DNA of 64,000 nucleotides from a bacterium (GCA_037128595.1 JBAXWB010000003.1:124001-188000); one strand, 5' to 3'; counted from the first letter of the stretch, positions 17,894 through 26,532 are shown. Translations and numbers: made by a program. Notes: generated by a model from the sequence alone, not told the origin.

Positions 17894-19093
17894 ATGAGCA
17901 AAGTTCTGATTATCGGCGCGGGTGGGGTGGGCGGCGTGGTGACTCACAAGTGTGCGCAAATGCCTGAGATCTTTGACGAGATCTGTCTGGCCAGCCGCAC
18001 GGAGGAAAAGTGCAAGGTGATTGCCTCCCAGCTGAAGGCGGATATCAAGACGGCCAAGGTGGATGCCGACAAGCCCCTCGAGGTGGTGCGCCTCATCAAG
18101 AAGTTCAATCCCGATATCCTGATCAATGTGGCGCTTCCTTACCAGGACCTGTCCATCATGGAGGCCTGTCTGGCGACCGGGGTGGATTATCTGGACACCG
18201 CCAACTATGAGCCGCCGGACAAGGCGAAGTTCGAGTACAAGTGGCAGTGGAAGTATCATCGGACGTTCCGTGAACGGGGCTTGCTGGCCGTTCTGGGGTG
18301 TGGCTTCGATCCCGGCGTCTCCAACATCTTCATCGCCTATGCCCTGAAACATTATTTCGATGAAATTCATACGGTGGATATTCTCGACTGCAACGCCGGT
18401 TCCCATGGCAAGGCCTTTGCCACCAACTTCAATCCCGAGATCAATATCCGTGAGATTACCGCGCGCGGCAAGTACTGGGAGAATGGAAAATGGAAAGAGA
18501 CCGATCCGCTGTCGGTTCACCAGACATTCAACTTTCCCGAGGTGGGCCCGAAGGAAATGTACCTGATGTATCACGAGGAGCTGGAATCCCTGGTCCGGAA
18601 CGTCAAGGGACTCAAGCGCATCCGGTTCTGGATGACGTTTGGTGAACAGTACCTGACGCATCTGCGCGTGCTGGAGAATGTCGGGATGACCCGGATCGAT
18701 CCCGTGATGTATGAGGGCAAGCCGGTAGTGCCGCTGAAATTCCTCAAGGCGATTCTGCCGGAGCCCTCCTCCCTGGGCAAGAACTACACGGGGAAGACCA
18801 ATATCGGTTGCATGATGGAGGGGGTTAAGGACGGGAAGAAACGGAAGATCTACATCTATAATGTCTGCGACCATGCCCAGTGCTGGAAGGAAGTCAAATC
18901 GCAGGCCATTTCCTACACCACCGGGGTGCCGGCCGCCATCGGGGCGCGGCTGGTGGTCACGGGCGCCTGGTGCGATGCTGGCGTCTTCAATGTGGAGCAG
19001 TTCAATCCGGATCCCTTCATGGAAGAGCTCAATCACTTCGGGCTGCCCTGGAAGGTCAAGCATCTGCGGCCCGGCCAGATGCCCGTGGAGTAA
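17894..19093 (+). CDS. Saccharopine dehydrogenase-family carboxynorspermidine synthase
   Basis: 399 residues. It starts with a Rossmann motif ('VLIIGAGGVGGVV') and is recognisable through 'PYQDLSIMEACLATGVDYLDTANYE', 'LGCGFDPGVSNIF', 'DCNAGSHG' and 'TNFNPEINIREIT' style blocks as the LYS9-like carboxynor-/carboxyspermidine dehydrogenase family. These cytosolic enzymes reductively condense aspartate semialdehyde with a diamine using NADPH in the alternative (norspermidine/spermidine) route. The partner decarboxylase (NspC) is not in this window. GGGAG (17880-17884) is nine bases from the ATG at 17894 but only three from the ATG at 17888, so I use the later start. A long open frame on the opposite strand is a shadow. 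Confidence 0.9.
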   Translation: MSKVLIIGAGGVGGVVTHKCAQMPEIFDEICLASRTEEKCKVIASQLKADIKTAKVDADKPLEVVRLIKKFNPDILINVALPYQDLSIMEACLATGVDYLDTANYEPPDKAKFEYKWQWKYHRTFRERGLLAVLGCGFDPGVSNIFIAYALKHYFDEIHTVDILDCNAGSHGKAFATNFNPEINIREITARGKYWENGKWKETDPLSVHQTFNFPEVGPKEMYLMYHEELESLVRNVKGLKRIRFWMTFGEQYLTHLRVLENVGMTRIDPVMYEGKPVVPLKFLKAILPEPSSLGKNYTGKTNIGCMMEGVKDGKKRKIYIYNVCDHAQCWKEVKSQAISYTTGVPAAIGARLVVTGAWCDAGVFNVEQFNPDPFMEELNHFGLPWKVKHLRPGQMPVE

Positions 19094-19129
19094 GGTGTGT
19101 GAGGAAGCGCTAAACCAAAGGAGGTCCGT

Positions 19130-19555
19130 ATGAGCATGATACAGGAGTTCAAGCAGTTTGCGATGAAGGGCAATGTGATGGATATGGCCATCGGGATCAT
19201 CATCGGCGGGGCATTCGGCAAGATTGTCTCGTCCCTGGTCACCGACGTGCTGATGCCGCCCATCGGAAAACTCATGGGCGGTGTGGATTTCTCCAACCTG
19301 TTTGTCGCCTTGGATCCGGACAAGGGGCCCTTCAAGACCCTGCTCGAGGCCAAGGCGGCCGGGGTGGCCACCATTAATTATGGCCTGTTCATCAATACGG
19401 TCATTGATTTTGTGATCGTGGCCTTCGCCATCTTCCTGATGATCAAGGGGTTGAATGCCATGCATAAGAAGGAAGCCGCCAAGGCGGCCCTCCCGGCCGA
19501 ACCGACCGCCGAGGCCAAACTTCTGGTCGAAATTAGAGACCTTTTAAAAAAATAA
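19130..19555 (+). CDS. mscL: Large-conductance mechanosensitive channel MscL
   Basis: 141 residues, the usual family length. The N-terminal amphipathic helix and '[24 protein letters not shown]' region (first transmembrane helix and pore gate), '[11 protein letters not shown]', and the second helix '[20 protein letters not shown]' match MscL, followed by the C-terminal '[11 protein letters not shown]' bundle helix. It releases solutes from the cytoplasm under hypo-osmotic shock. A strong AAAGGAGG precedes the ATG. A short inverted repeat (GGCCAG TAT CTGGCC, 19559-19573) follows the stop and lacks a T-run. Confidence 0.97.
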   Translation: MSMIQEFKQFAMKGNVMDMAIGIIIGGAFGKIVSSLVTDVLMPPIGKLMGGVDFSNLFVALDPDKGPFKTLLEAKAAGVATINYGLFINTVIDFVIVAFAIFLMIKGLNAMHKKEAAKAALPAEPTAEAKLLVEIRDLLKK

Positions 19556-19602
19556 CCCGGCCAGTATCTGGCCAAGGGCGATACCATAAATTTGGGAGCG
19601 GG

Positions 19603-20607
19603 ATGAGTTCTGAACGCATGAATGCGGTGTATATTCTCGGGGACGGGATTTTTGAAAAGGTCTATGGCCCGGAGGAACAGCGTGACATTGCCGCGCGGGT
19701 GACGCTCCTGGCGCCTCCTTATAATGCCAAAACCATTCTGGAGCACCCGGAGGTGCTACGCCAAACCGACCTTATTTTCTCAAGCTGGGGAATGGCCTTG
19801 CTTGACGAGCCGTTCCTCGCCGCAGCCCCCCGGCTCAAGGCCGTGTTCTATGCGGCGGGCTCCGTCAAGGGATTCGTGACCGAGCCGTTCTGGCAGCGCC
19901 AGATTCTGTTGAGCAGCGCCTGGGGCGCCAATGCCGTGCCCGTCGCGGAATTCACCCTGGCGGCGATCCTGTTCAGTTTGAAGCAGGCGTTTCGCTTGAA
20001 TCGCGCCTACTGCGCGAATCCCCGTGCCTCAGGGGACCGGACGGTGCCCGGCGCTTACGGCACCACCGTGGGGTTGGTATCCTTGGGGATGATTGCCCGG
20101 CTGGTCCGCGAGCGGCTCCGCCCCTTCGATGTCAAGGTGCTGGCCTACGATCCCTTTGCCAAGCATGAGGAGGCGGCTCGGCTGGGGGTCACGCTGGTCC
20201 CGCTCGAGGTGCTCTTCAGGGAATCGGACGTGGTATCGCTTCATACCCCCTGGCTCAAGGAGACCGAAGGGTTGATCACGGGTGATCTGCTGGCGTCCAT
20301 GAAGCCGGGGGCCACCTTTGTAAATACGGCGCGGGGCGCGGTCGTGCGTGAGGCCGAAATGATTGAGGTTTTGCAACGGCGGCCCGATCTGTTCGCGGTA
20401 CTGGATGTCACCTATCCTGAGCCGCCGGTGGCGGACTCTCCCCTTTACACGCTTCCCAACGTTTTCCTGACCCCCCATATTGCGGGGTCCATGGACAACG
20501 AATGCCGCCGGATGGGCCGCTATATGATTGAAGAACTCGACCGGTTCTGTGCGGGGCAGCCGCTCGCCTGGCAGGTCACCCGTGAGAAAGCGGCCCTGCT
20601 CGCATGA
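19603..20607 (+). CDS. D-isomer-specific 2-hydroxyacid dehydrogenase
   Basis: 334 residues. NAD-binding domain around 'TTVGLVSLGMIAR', in which the second Gly of the usual GxGxxG is Ser. The catalytic triad is recognisable as Arg in 'VNTARGAVV', Glu in 'DVTYPEPP' and His in 'LTPHIAGSM'. Family members oxidise or reduce D-2-hydroxyacids with NAD(P); the substrate cannot be told here. The gene overlaps the following TIM-barrel isomerase gene by 4 bp and precedes the uronate operon, which suggests a sugar-acid role. This is inference from context. Confidence 0.9.
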   Translation: MSSERMNAVYILGDGIFEKVYGPEEQRDIAARVTLLAPPYNAKTILEHPEVLRQTDLIFSSWGMALLDEPFLAAAPRLKAVFYAAGSVKGFVTEPFWQRQILLSSAWGANAVPVAEFTLAAILFSLKQAFRLNRAYCANPRASGDRTVPGAYGTTVGLVSLGMIARLVRERLRPFDVKVLAYDPFAKHEEAARLGVTLVPLEVLFRESDVVSLHTPWLKETEGLITGDLLASMKPGATFVNTARGAVVREAEMIEVLQRRPDLFAVLDVTYPEPPVADSPLYTLPNVFLTPHIAGSMDNECRRMGRYMIEELDRFCAGQPLAWQVTREKAALLA

Positions 20608-21386
20608 GAAAGATCCGTCCCGGTCTGGTCTCCATCACGTTCCGCAAGCTGACCCCGCGTCAGGTGGTTGACGCCTCGGCGGCGGCCGGGTTGGCGGGGA
20701 TCGAGTGGGGCGGCGATGTGCATGTGCCGCATGGGAATCTCGCGCAGGCCGCTGAGGTGCGGCGGCTGACATCCGATGCCGGCTTGACCGTGGCGGCCTA
20801 TGGGTCCTATTACCGTGCGGGTGCTTCGGAAGCCGCAGGCCTGTCGTTTGAGTCTGTCCTTGAAACCGCCCGCGTCCTCGGGGCTCCGGTCATCCGCATC
20901 TGGGCGGGACCGAAGGGCTCTACGGAGACGGATGCGGCCACCCGTGCCGGCATTGTGGCGGATAGCCGCCGGATCGCCGGGATGGCGGCTCACGCCGGCA
21001 TCGTTGTGGCCAGCGAATACCACGGAGGGACGCTGACGGACACCGATCTCTCCACGACCACCTATCTGGCCGCGGTCGGGCATGATAATTTCAAGACCTA
21101 TTGGCAACCGCGTGTCGGTAATGGCGTCAAAGAGGCATTAGCCAGCTTGACGCAGGTCTTGCCGCAGCTGGCCCACCTGCACGTCTTCCACTGGTGGCCG
21201 GATGCCGCCCACCGCCTGCCCTTGGCGGCAGGCGCCGATCGCTGGTCTCGCTACCTCGCCCTTGCCACCACGGTTCCCGGTGACTGCTTCGCGATGCTGG
21301 AGTTTGTGCCCGATGACGACCCGGCACTGCTTCCCGCTGAGGCGGCCACCCTGAAACAGTGGCTGAAGGCACTGCCTACTCGGTAA
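20604..21386 (+). CDS. Sugar phosphate isomerase/epimerase-like TIM-barrel protein
   Basis: 260 residues with the AP-endonuclease-2/xylose-isomerase-like fold: 'VSITFRKLTPRQVVDASAAAGLAGIEWGGDVHV' style N-terminus, 'APVIRIWAG', 'ASEYHGG' (metal-ligand Glu/His region), 'KTYWQPR' and 'HLHVFHWW'. Such proteins isomerise or epimerise sugars or polyols with a divalent metal. Translationally coupled to the hydroxyacid dehydrogenase (ATGA overlap). The exact reaction is not predictable from sequence alone. Confidence 0.87.
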   Translation: MRKIRPGLVSITFRKLTPRQVVDASAAAGLAGIEWGGDVHVPHGNLAQAAEVRRLTSDAGLTVAAYGSYYRAGASEAAGLSFESVLETARVLGAPVIRIWAGPKGSTETDAATRAGIVADSRRIAGMAAHAGIVVASEYHGGTLTDTDLSTTTYLAAVGHDNFKTYWQPRVGNGVKEALASLTQVLPQLAHLHVFHWWPDAAHRLPLAAGADRWSRYLALATTVPGDCFAMLEFVPDDDPALLPAEAATLKQWLKALPTR

Positions 21387-21403
21387 TGGCTAGCTTTGTG
21401 CCC

Positions 21404-21429
21404 GGCGCTGACGGAGCCGCGCCCTCCAT
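21404..21429 (+). repeat. REP-like hairpin unit (solitary)
   Basis: Stem arms GGCGCTG and CCGCGCC (one mismatch), loop ACGGAG, tail CTCCAT. This is the only unpaired complete unit in the window. It lies between the isomerase gene and the promoter of the XRE-cupin regulator, just upstream of the -35 box. Confidence 0.8.
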
Positions 21430-21441
21430 TTAAAAAGACAT

Positions 21442-21498
21442 TTGACGAATATTCCCTGAAGATATATATTCCGCCTATATTTATTCTCTGGGAATATT
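21442..21498 (+). promoter_or_regulatory. Promoter and inverted-repeat operator of the XRE-cupin regulator
   Basis: TTGACG (21442-21447), a 17-bp spacer and TATATT (21465-21470) form a good sigma-70-like promoter. A perfect 9-bp inverted repeat, AATATTCCC (21448-21456) and GGGAATATT (21490-21498), places one half inside the spacer and the other directly before the ATG at 21500. This fits binding by the encoded HTH protein and autoregulation. No strong Shine-Dalgarno is seen. Confidence 0.6.
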
Positions 21499-21499
21499 T

Positions 21500-22063
21500 A
21501 TGGCGACACCAAAAAATAAAAAAACGTCTGAGCCGCTCGCGAAGATGTTCGATTTTGAGATCCTGCGCGAGTTACGCAAGCGGGAAGGATGGACCATTGA
21601 TGAATTATCCTCAAAAACCGGCGTGTCCCCGGCGGTGATCTCCAAACTGGAGCGGAATCAGACGTCCGCCGAACTGACCACGCTGTTCAGTCTGAGCCGG
21701 GCCTTCGGCATGAATACCACGGATCTGCTGTTGCTCGCCGAATCGCGCACCTCGCACCGCGCAACGGAATCAAGTCACCGCTCGGGGGCCTTTTCCTTCC
21801 GGGAAATTAAATACGGGAATATCCGGGCGTTGTTGGGCGAGGCCCGGGCGGGGGGACAGGTGTCCAATCCGGAAATCCATCATGATGATCTTGAGGTGTG
21901 CTGGGTCTTGCGCGGCCGGATCCGGGTTCAATTGCCCCACGAACAGCCCGTGATCAAGGCCGGTGAATGTGTCCAATTTGATGCCATTCTCGAACATTCT
22001 TATGAAGTCATTGAAGACTGTCAGATTCTGATTCTGCACCTGAAGAAAGGAAAGCGGTTCTAG
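21500..22063 (+). CDS. XRE-family HTH regulator with C-terminal cupin
   Basis: 187 residues. N-terminal HTH_3 domain (about residues 18-72: 'LRKREGWTIDELSSKTGVS', 'VISKLERNQT', 'TLFSLSRAFG') and a C-terminal cupin_2 sensor domain (about 110-183: 'VSNPEIHHDDLEVCWVLRG', 'IKAGECVQFDAILEHSYEV'). Regulators of this build usually sense a small organic ligand in the cupin and control neighbouring catabolic genes. The first gene of the operon, its stop is 1 bp before the GH88 start codon. The inverted repeat around its promoter is the likely operator. Confidence 0.93.
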   Translation: MATPKNKKTSEPLAKMFDFEILRELRKREGWTIDELSSKTGVSPAVISKLERNQTSAELTTLFSLSRAFGMNTTDLLLLAESRTSHRATESSHRSGAFSFREIKYGNIRALLGEARAGGQVSNPEIHHDDLEVCWVLRGRIRVQLPHEQPVIKAGECVQFDAILEHSYEVIEDCQILILHLKKGKRF

Positions 22064-22064
22064 T

Positions 22065-23432
22065 ATGATCAAGATTAACAAGACCCTGTCGGCAGCGAAA
22101 CTTCAGCCTAAGCTGCAGCGCTTCTGGGCGTTATCGGGCGACAAGATCCGCCGGATCGAGAAGGACTACGATGACTCCAAGGGGGCGCCGGTGTTTACCC
22201 GGCAGGGCCGCTACACCTCGCGCGGCTGGACGGAATGGACCCAGGGCTTTCAGTACGGCGCGGCGTTGATTCAATTTGATGCCACCGGGGATACGGCCTT
22301 CCTCGACCTTGGCCGGAAGCAAACCGTGGAGCGGATGGCGCCGCACCTGACGCATTTCGGGGTCCACGACCACGGCTTTAACAATGTCAGTACCTACGGG
22401 CATCTCCTGCGGTTGGCCGCTGAAGGCCGGATTGAGGCGACCCCCTGGGAACAGGCCTACTATGAACTGGCGATGAAAGTGTCGGGAGCCGTGCAGGCCC
22501 GGCGCTGGACGTCGCTCAAGGAGGGCGGATACATCTACTCCTTTAACGGCCCGCATTCACTGTTTGCCGACACGATCCGTTCCCTGCGCGCCCTGGCGGT
22601 GAGTCATCAGCTGGGTCACGCCCTGATGGGGGAGAATGACGTAAAAACCTCGCTGTTGGAGCGCGTGATCCAGCATGCCCGTACCACTGCCCGCTACGTG
22701 GTATTTTACGGGGAGGGGCGCGATGCCTATGATGTTCGCGGACGGGTCGCCCACGAGGGGGTATTCAATCTGAATGACGGGTGTTTCCGTTGCCCCAACT
22801 CCCAGCAGGGCTATTCGCCCTTTTCGACCTGGACGCGCGGCCTGGCCTGGATTCTCTGCGGGTACGCCGAGCAACTGGAATTCCTGGCGACCCGGCCGGA
22901 CGCTGAACTGAAACCACTGGGAGGACGTAAGGAGATCGAGGCCCTGTTCCTGAAGGCGGCCTGTGCCACGGCGGACTTCTATCTCGAAAATACCCCCACT
23001 GACGGCATTCCCTATTGGGATACCGGAGCGCCGGGCTTGAGCCAGATGGGCCATTATTTGAGTCGTTCCGCTGATCCCTTCAATGCGCATGAACCAGTCG
23101 ACAGCTCGGCGGCCGCCATCGCGGCGCAGGGACTGATGAGGTTGGGTGCGTATTTAAAGAGTCACGACTCACGACTCTCTGCTCTCTACTCTCAAGCCGG
23201 CCTGACGGTTCTCGACACCTTGCTCAGTGAACCGTATCTGAGCACGGCGGCCAGACATCAGGGCCTGGTCCTGCATTCCGTGTATCACCGGCCCAATGGC
23301 TGGGATGCGATTCCGCGTGGACAGAAGGTGCCCTGCGGGGAGTCGAGCATGTGGGGCGATTACCATGCGCGTGAGGCGGCCCTCTATGTGCAGCGGCTCA
23401 TTGATCGTAAACCGTATCTCACCTTTTTTTAA
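22065..23432 (+). CDS. GH88 unsaturated glucuronyl hydrolase-like enzyme
   Basis: 455 residues with the (α/α)6-barrel GH88/GH105 pattern: 'RGWTEWTQGFQYGAAL', 'HLTHFGVHDHGFNNVSTYGHLLRLA', 'SLFADTIRSLRAL', 'QGYSPFSTWTRGLAWILCGYAEQLEF', 'EPVDSSAAAIAAQGLMRLG' and a C-terminal 'ESSMWGDYHAREAALYV'. GH88 enzymes cleave the unsaturated uronic acid left at the non-reducing end by polysaccharide lyases. The catalytic acids are probably the Asp of 'VHDHGF' and the Asp of 'FADTIRS', judged by position. No signal peptide, so it acts in the cytoplasm on imported oligosaccharides. A short low-complexity insertion (about 23160-23194, 'SHDSRLSALYS') sits near residue 370. Confidence 0.9.
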   Translation: MIKINKTLSAAKLQPKLQRFWALSGDKIRRIEKDYDDSKGAPVFTRQGRYTSRGWTEWTQGFQYGAALIQFDATGDTAFLDLGRKQTVERMAPHLTHFGVHDHGFNNVSTYGHLLRLAAEGRIEATPWEQAYYELAMKVSGAVQARRWTSLKEGGYIYSFNGPHSLFADTIRSLRALAVSHQLGHALMGENDVKTSLLERVIQHARTTARYVVFYGEGRDAYDVRGRVAHEGVFNLNDGCFRCPNSQQGYSPFSTWTRGLAWILCGYAEQLEFLATRPDAELKPLGGRKEIEALFLKAACATADFYLENTPTDGIPYWDTGAPGLSQMGHYLSRSADPFNAHEPVDSSAAAIAAQGLMRLGAYLKSHDSRLSALYSQAGLTVLDTLLSEPYLSTAARHQGLVLHSVYHRPNGWDAIPRGQKVPCGESSMWGDYHAREAALYVQRLIDRKPYLTFF

Positions 23433-23454
23433 CACAGAACAAAGGACACACCCC

Positions 23455-23901
23455 ATGATCGTAGCAGACTTGAGTAAGATTGAAGGCCGGCGTTATCCGG
23501 CCCGGCGACGGACCCAGAATCTGGTGGGAGGGGTTTCCCCCATCCAGGCCAAAGCCTTTGCCGTTGGATTCGTCACCCTGGATCCCCAGGGCGGACAGGT
23601 GCCCTGGCACAATCAGGAGCAGGAAGAGGTCTATTTCGTACTTGAGGGTCAGGCGGAGATGTGCCTCGGGGCTGAGCGACAGATCCTGACCGCGGGCCAG
23701 GCGGCCTACATCCCCAGTGGCGTGTTTCATCAGATCTCAAACCTGGGCTCAACCCCGTTGAAAATGATCTATACTTACGGGCCAGCAGGTGACGTGGCCC
23801 ATTGGAAACAGGAACTGGCGGGCACGCTGCCGAAAGCCGGGGTCGAGGCGCCCCCGCTGCCGGCGGGTGCCACCCCGCAATGCACGGAGAAACCACTATG
23901 A
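23455..23901 (+). CDS. Small single-domain cupin, possibly KdgF-like
   Basis: 148 residues. Cupin motif 1 is visible as 'VPWHNQEQEEVYFVLEGQAEM' and motif 2 as 'AAYIPSGVFHQISNLG', with His/Glu metal ligands. The ATG at 23455 has AAAGGA upstream; longer frames run back into the GH88 gene and lack a site. Placed between GH88 and KDPG aldolase, it could be the KdgF-type cupin that opens 4,5-unsaturated uronates to the linear keto form. That is inferred from context; other small cupins have different roles. Confidence 0.88.
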   Translation: MIVADLSKIEGRRYPARRRTQNLVGGVSPIQAKAFAVGFVTLDPQGGQVPWHNQEQEEVYFVLEGQAEMCLGAERQILTAGQAAYIPSGVFHQISNLGSTPLKMIYTYGPAGDVAHWKQELAGTLPKAGVEAPPLPAGATPQCTEKPL

Positions 23902-24551
23902 ACGAAAAAACGATGTTGGATCGCATTACCAGTAAACGGATCGTCCCGGTGATCGTATTGGATCATGAGGAACAGGCCGAACCCCTGGCCGAAGCCCTGC
24001 TCAAGGCGGGGCTGGATATCATGGAGATCACGTTCCGTACGGCGGCGGCAGAAGCGTCGATCCGCCGAATTGCCAGACGCTTCCCGGAAATCCTGCTGGG
24101 TGCGGGAACGGTCCTGGGCGTGGATCAGTTGAAGCGCGCCAAGGATGCCGGAGCCACCTATGCCCTGGCCCCCGGGTTTAACGAGACCGTGGTAACCGCG
24201 GCCGCCCAGGCCGGGATCATGATGTTCCCGGGCGTGATGACCCCCTCCGAGGTGGAGCAGGCGCTGGCCTTGAATTGCCGGATCCTGAAATTCTTTCCGG
24301 CGGAGGCCGCCGGCGGGGTGACCATGCTTAAGGCGCTGGAAGGGCCGTATGGTCACACCGGTGTGAAGTTCCTGCCCACGGGCGGCATCGGCCTGGACAA
24401 CATGCGTAGTTATCTGGAACGCCCTTGCGTCGCCGCCATCGGCGGGTCCTGGATTGTGGAGAAGAAACTGATCGCAGGCAAGGAGTGGGGCAAAATTGAG
24501 CAATTGACGAGGGACGCCCTCGTCCTTGCCGCATCCGTAAAGGTGCATTGA
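23898..24551 (+). CDS. eda: KDPG/KHG aldolase
   Basis: 217 residues from the ATG at 23898, which overlaps the cupin stop by 4 bp; a longer frame from 23802 runs inside the cupin gene. Class I aldolase of the Eda family: 'IVPVIVLDH', 'LDIMEITFRTAAA', 'LLGAGTVLGVDQ' (with Glu in 'MEITFR' as general base), the Schiff-base Lys in 'ILKFFPAEAAGG' and the phosphate-binding 'FLPTGGI'. It splits 2-keto-3-deoxy-6-phosphogluconate to pyruvate and glyceraldehyde 3-phosphate, the last step of uronate degradation. The preceding kinase (KdgK) is not in the window. Confidence 0.96.
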   Translation: MNEKTMLDRITSKRIVPVIVLDHEEQAEPLAEALLKAGLDIMEITFRTAAAEASIRRIARRFPEILLGAGTVLGVDQLKRAKDAGATYALAPGFNETVVTAAAQAGIMMFPGVMTPSEVEQALALNCRILKFFPAEAAGGVTMLKALEGPYGHTGVKFLPTGGIGLDNMRSYLERPCVAAIGGSWIVEKKLIAGKEWGKIEQLTRDALVLAASVKVH

Positions 24552-24573
24552 ATTGCAACTAAAGGAGAACATC

Positions 24574-25737
24574 ATGAGTGATATAAAAATACATAATGTC
24601 GGGATTATCATGAACGGGGTGACGGGGCGCATGGGGACCAACCAGCACCTGTTGCGCTCAATTTGCGCCATCATCAAACAGGGTGGGGTCAAAATCAGTG
24701 ACTCTGAATTTATCATGCCCGATCCCGTCCTGGTCGGACGCAATTCAGTCAAGTTGCAGCAACTGGTCAAGCGGGCCGGCCTGCCTCTCCGCTGGACGAC
24801 CAACCTGGATGAGGTGATGGCGGATAAGCATAATATCATCTATTTTGATGCGCAGACCACGGACCGGCGTGCCCAGGCCGTGAAGCAGGCAATCAAGGCC
24901 GGCAAGCACATCTATTGCGAAAAGCCTACGGCGGTTTCGGTCGAAGCGGCCTATGAACTTTATACCCTTGCCAAAAAAGCGGGGGTCAAGAACGGGGTGG
25001 TTCAGGATAAGTTGTGGCTACCTGGCCTGATGAAGTTGAAGGAACTCATCCATCGCGGCTTCTTCGGGAAGATTCTTTCCGTGCGCGGTGAGTTCGGGTA
25101 CTGGGTGTTCGAGGGAGATACCATTCCGCTTCAGCGTCCCTCCTGGAATTACCGCAAGGAAGATGGCGGCGGGATGATCGTGGACATGCTCTGCCACTGG
25201 CGGTATGTGCTGGATGATGTCTTCGGCGCAGTTCAGGCGGTATCCTGCCGCGGGGCGACGCACATTGAGACGAGGTATGACGAAGCGGGCAAGCCGTATA
25301 CCTGTACGGCCGATGATTCAGCCTATGCCACCTTCGAGCTGGCGGGCGATATCCTGGCGCAGTTCAATTCCTCCTGGTGCACGCGCGTGCGACGCGACGA
25401 CCTGCTCACGTTGCAGGTGGATGGCACGCTGGGGTCGGCGGTGGCCGGGTTACGCGATGTGGTGATTCAGTCCTACGGGGCCACCCCGCGCGCCGTCTGG
25501 AATCCCGACATCCCACAGCCGATCAACTTCCAGGATGGTTGGCAGAAGCTGCCGGAACAGCGCGAGTACGACAATGCGTTCAAGGTTCAATGGGAACTGT
25601 TCCTGCGCCATGTCGTCAAGGATGAGCCCTTCCGTTGGACCTTGCTGGAAGGCGCCAAGGGTGTGCAACTGGCCGAGAAGGGGATCGAATCATGGTCCAA
25701 GCGGGCCTGGGTGACGATTCCGGAGCTTAAGGCATGA
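24574..25737 (+). CDS. Gfo/Idh/MocA-family oxidoreductase
   Basis: 387 residues from the ATG at 24574 (AAAGGAG six bases upstream). The N-terminal Rossmann domain is atypical, with 'VGIIMNGVTGRMGTNQHLLRS'-type start, followed by the family motif 'GKHIYCEKPTAVSVEAA' whose Lys is catalytic, and the C-terminal β-sheet domain ('HCR'-like 'DMLCHWRYVLDDVFG'). Family members are NAD(P)-dependent sugar or sugar-acid dehydrogenases. Fourth enzyme of the uronate operon, overlapping the SDR gene by 4 bp. Its substrate is unknown; a ketodeoxy-acid or uronate is plausible from context. Confidence 0.92.
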   Translation: MSDIKIHNVGIIMNGVTGRMGTNQHLLRSICAIIKQGGVKISDSEFIMPDPVLVGRNSVKLQQLVKRAGLPLRWTTNLDEVMADKHNIIYFDAQTTDRRAQAVKQAIKAGKHIYCEKPTAVSVEAAYELYTLAKKAGVKNGVVQDKLWLPGLMKLKELIHRGFFGKILSVRGEFGYWVFEGDTIPLQRPSWNYRKEDGGGMIVDMLCHWRYVLDDVFGAVQAVSCRGATHIETRYDEAGKPYTCTADDSAYATFELAGDILAQFNSSWCTRVRRDDLLTLQVDGTLGSAVAGLRDVVIQSYGATPRAVWNPDIPQPINFQDGWQKLPEQREYDNAFKVQWELFLRHVVKDEPFRWTLLEGAKGVQLAEKGIESWSKRAWVTIPELKA

Positions 25738-26504
25738 GCAAAGTAGCGTTGGTGACCGGCGGAAGCCGGGGGATCGGGATGGGAGTCGCCCAGGCTCTGG
25801 CACGGGATGGGTTTGACTTATGTGTGTGCGGGATGCGTGCCGCATCCGAGGTAACAGGGGTCCTGGCTCCGCTGCGGGAAACGGGTCGGGAAATCCTGTA
25901 TGTCAAAGCGGATGTCAGCCTCAAGGCTGACCGGGAAAACCTGGTGGCTGAAGTCCGGCGGCATTTCGGCCGGCTGAATGTCCTGGTGAACAATGCCGGG
26001 GTGGCGCCGTCCGTGCGGGCGGATATCCTTGAAGCGACCGAGGAAAGTTTCGAGCGGCTGATCCGCATCAATCTGCAGGGGCCCTATTTCCTGACCCAGG
26101 CGGTGGCGAACTGGATGATCGAACAGAAGCAGGCCAGTGCCGCGTTTACCGGGTGCATTATCAATGTCTCCTCCATTTCCGCCGCGGTGGCGTCGGTCAA
26201 TCGTGGCGATTATTGCATTACCAAGGCCGGCGTCAGTATGGCCACCAAGCTATTTGCCGCCCGGCTGGGTGAATACGATCTGCCCGTCTTTGAAATCCGG
26301 CCCGGCATTATCAAAACCGATATGACCTCCGGTGTGACGACCAAGTACGACAAGCTGATCGGCGAGGGGCTGCTCCTGCAAGCCCGCTGGGGCGTCCCGG
26401 CCGACGTCGGCCGCGCCGCGGCCATGCTGGCCCGCGGCGATCTGGCCTATTCCACCGGCCAGGTCATCATGGTCGAGGGTGGCCAGACGGTGCAGAGGCT
26501 GTGA
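25734..26504 (+). CDS. Short-chain dehydrogenase/reductase (annotated family: 3-ketoacyl-ACP reductase-like)
   Basis: 256 residues with the classical SDR motifs: 'TGGSRGIGMG' cofactor loop, 'NNAGVAP', Ser of 'INVSSISA' and the 'YCITKAG' catalytic Tyr-x-x-x-Lys. 'RPGIIKTDMT' follows the active site. Similar SDRs in PVC genomes sit in sugar-acid operons, so a KduD-like role (2-keto-3-deoxygluconate 5-dehydrogenase) is reasonable but unproven. ATGA overlap with the Gfo/Idh gene. Last gene of the operon. Confidence 0.93.
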   Translation: MSKVALVTGGSRGIGMGVAQALARDGFDLCVCGMRAASEVTGVLAPLRETGREILYVKADVSLKADRENLVAEVRRHFGRLNVLVNNAGVAPSVRADILEATEESFERLIRINLQGPYFLTQAVANWMIEQKQASAAFTGCIINVSSISAAVASVNRGDYCITKAGVSMATKLFAARLGEYDLPVFEIRPGIIKTDMTSGVTTKYDKLIGEGLLLQARWGVPADVGRAAAMLARGDLAYSTGQVIMVEGGQTVQRL

Positions 26505-26532
26505 GAAGAGTTTCTAAATAAAATCTAAATAA

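Noticed and set aside
17711-19465. 584-residue minus-strand frame opposite the polyamine gene and mscL
   Set aside because: It covers two well-supported genes, has shadow-type composition (His/Gln/Gly/Leu-rich) and no recognisable domain.
23775-24839. 354-residue minus-strand frame across the cupin-aldolase-oxidoreductase junctions
   Set aside because: It runs antisense through three genes that match known families, with no motif of its own.
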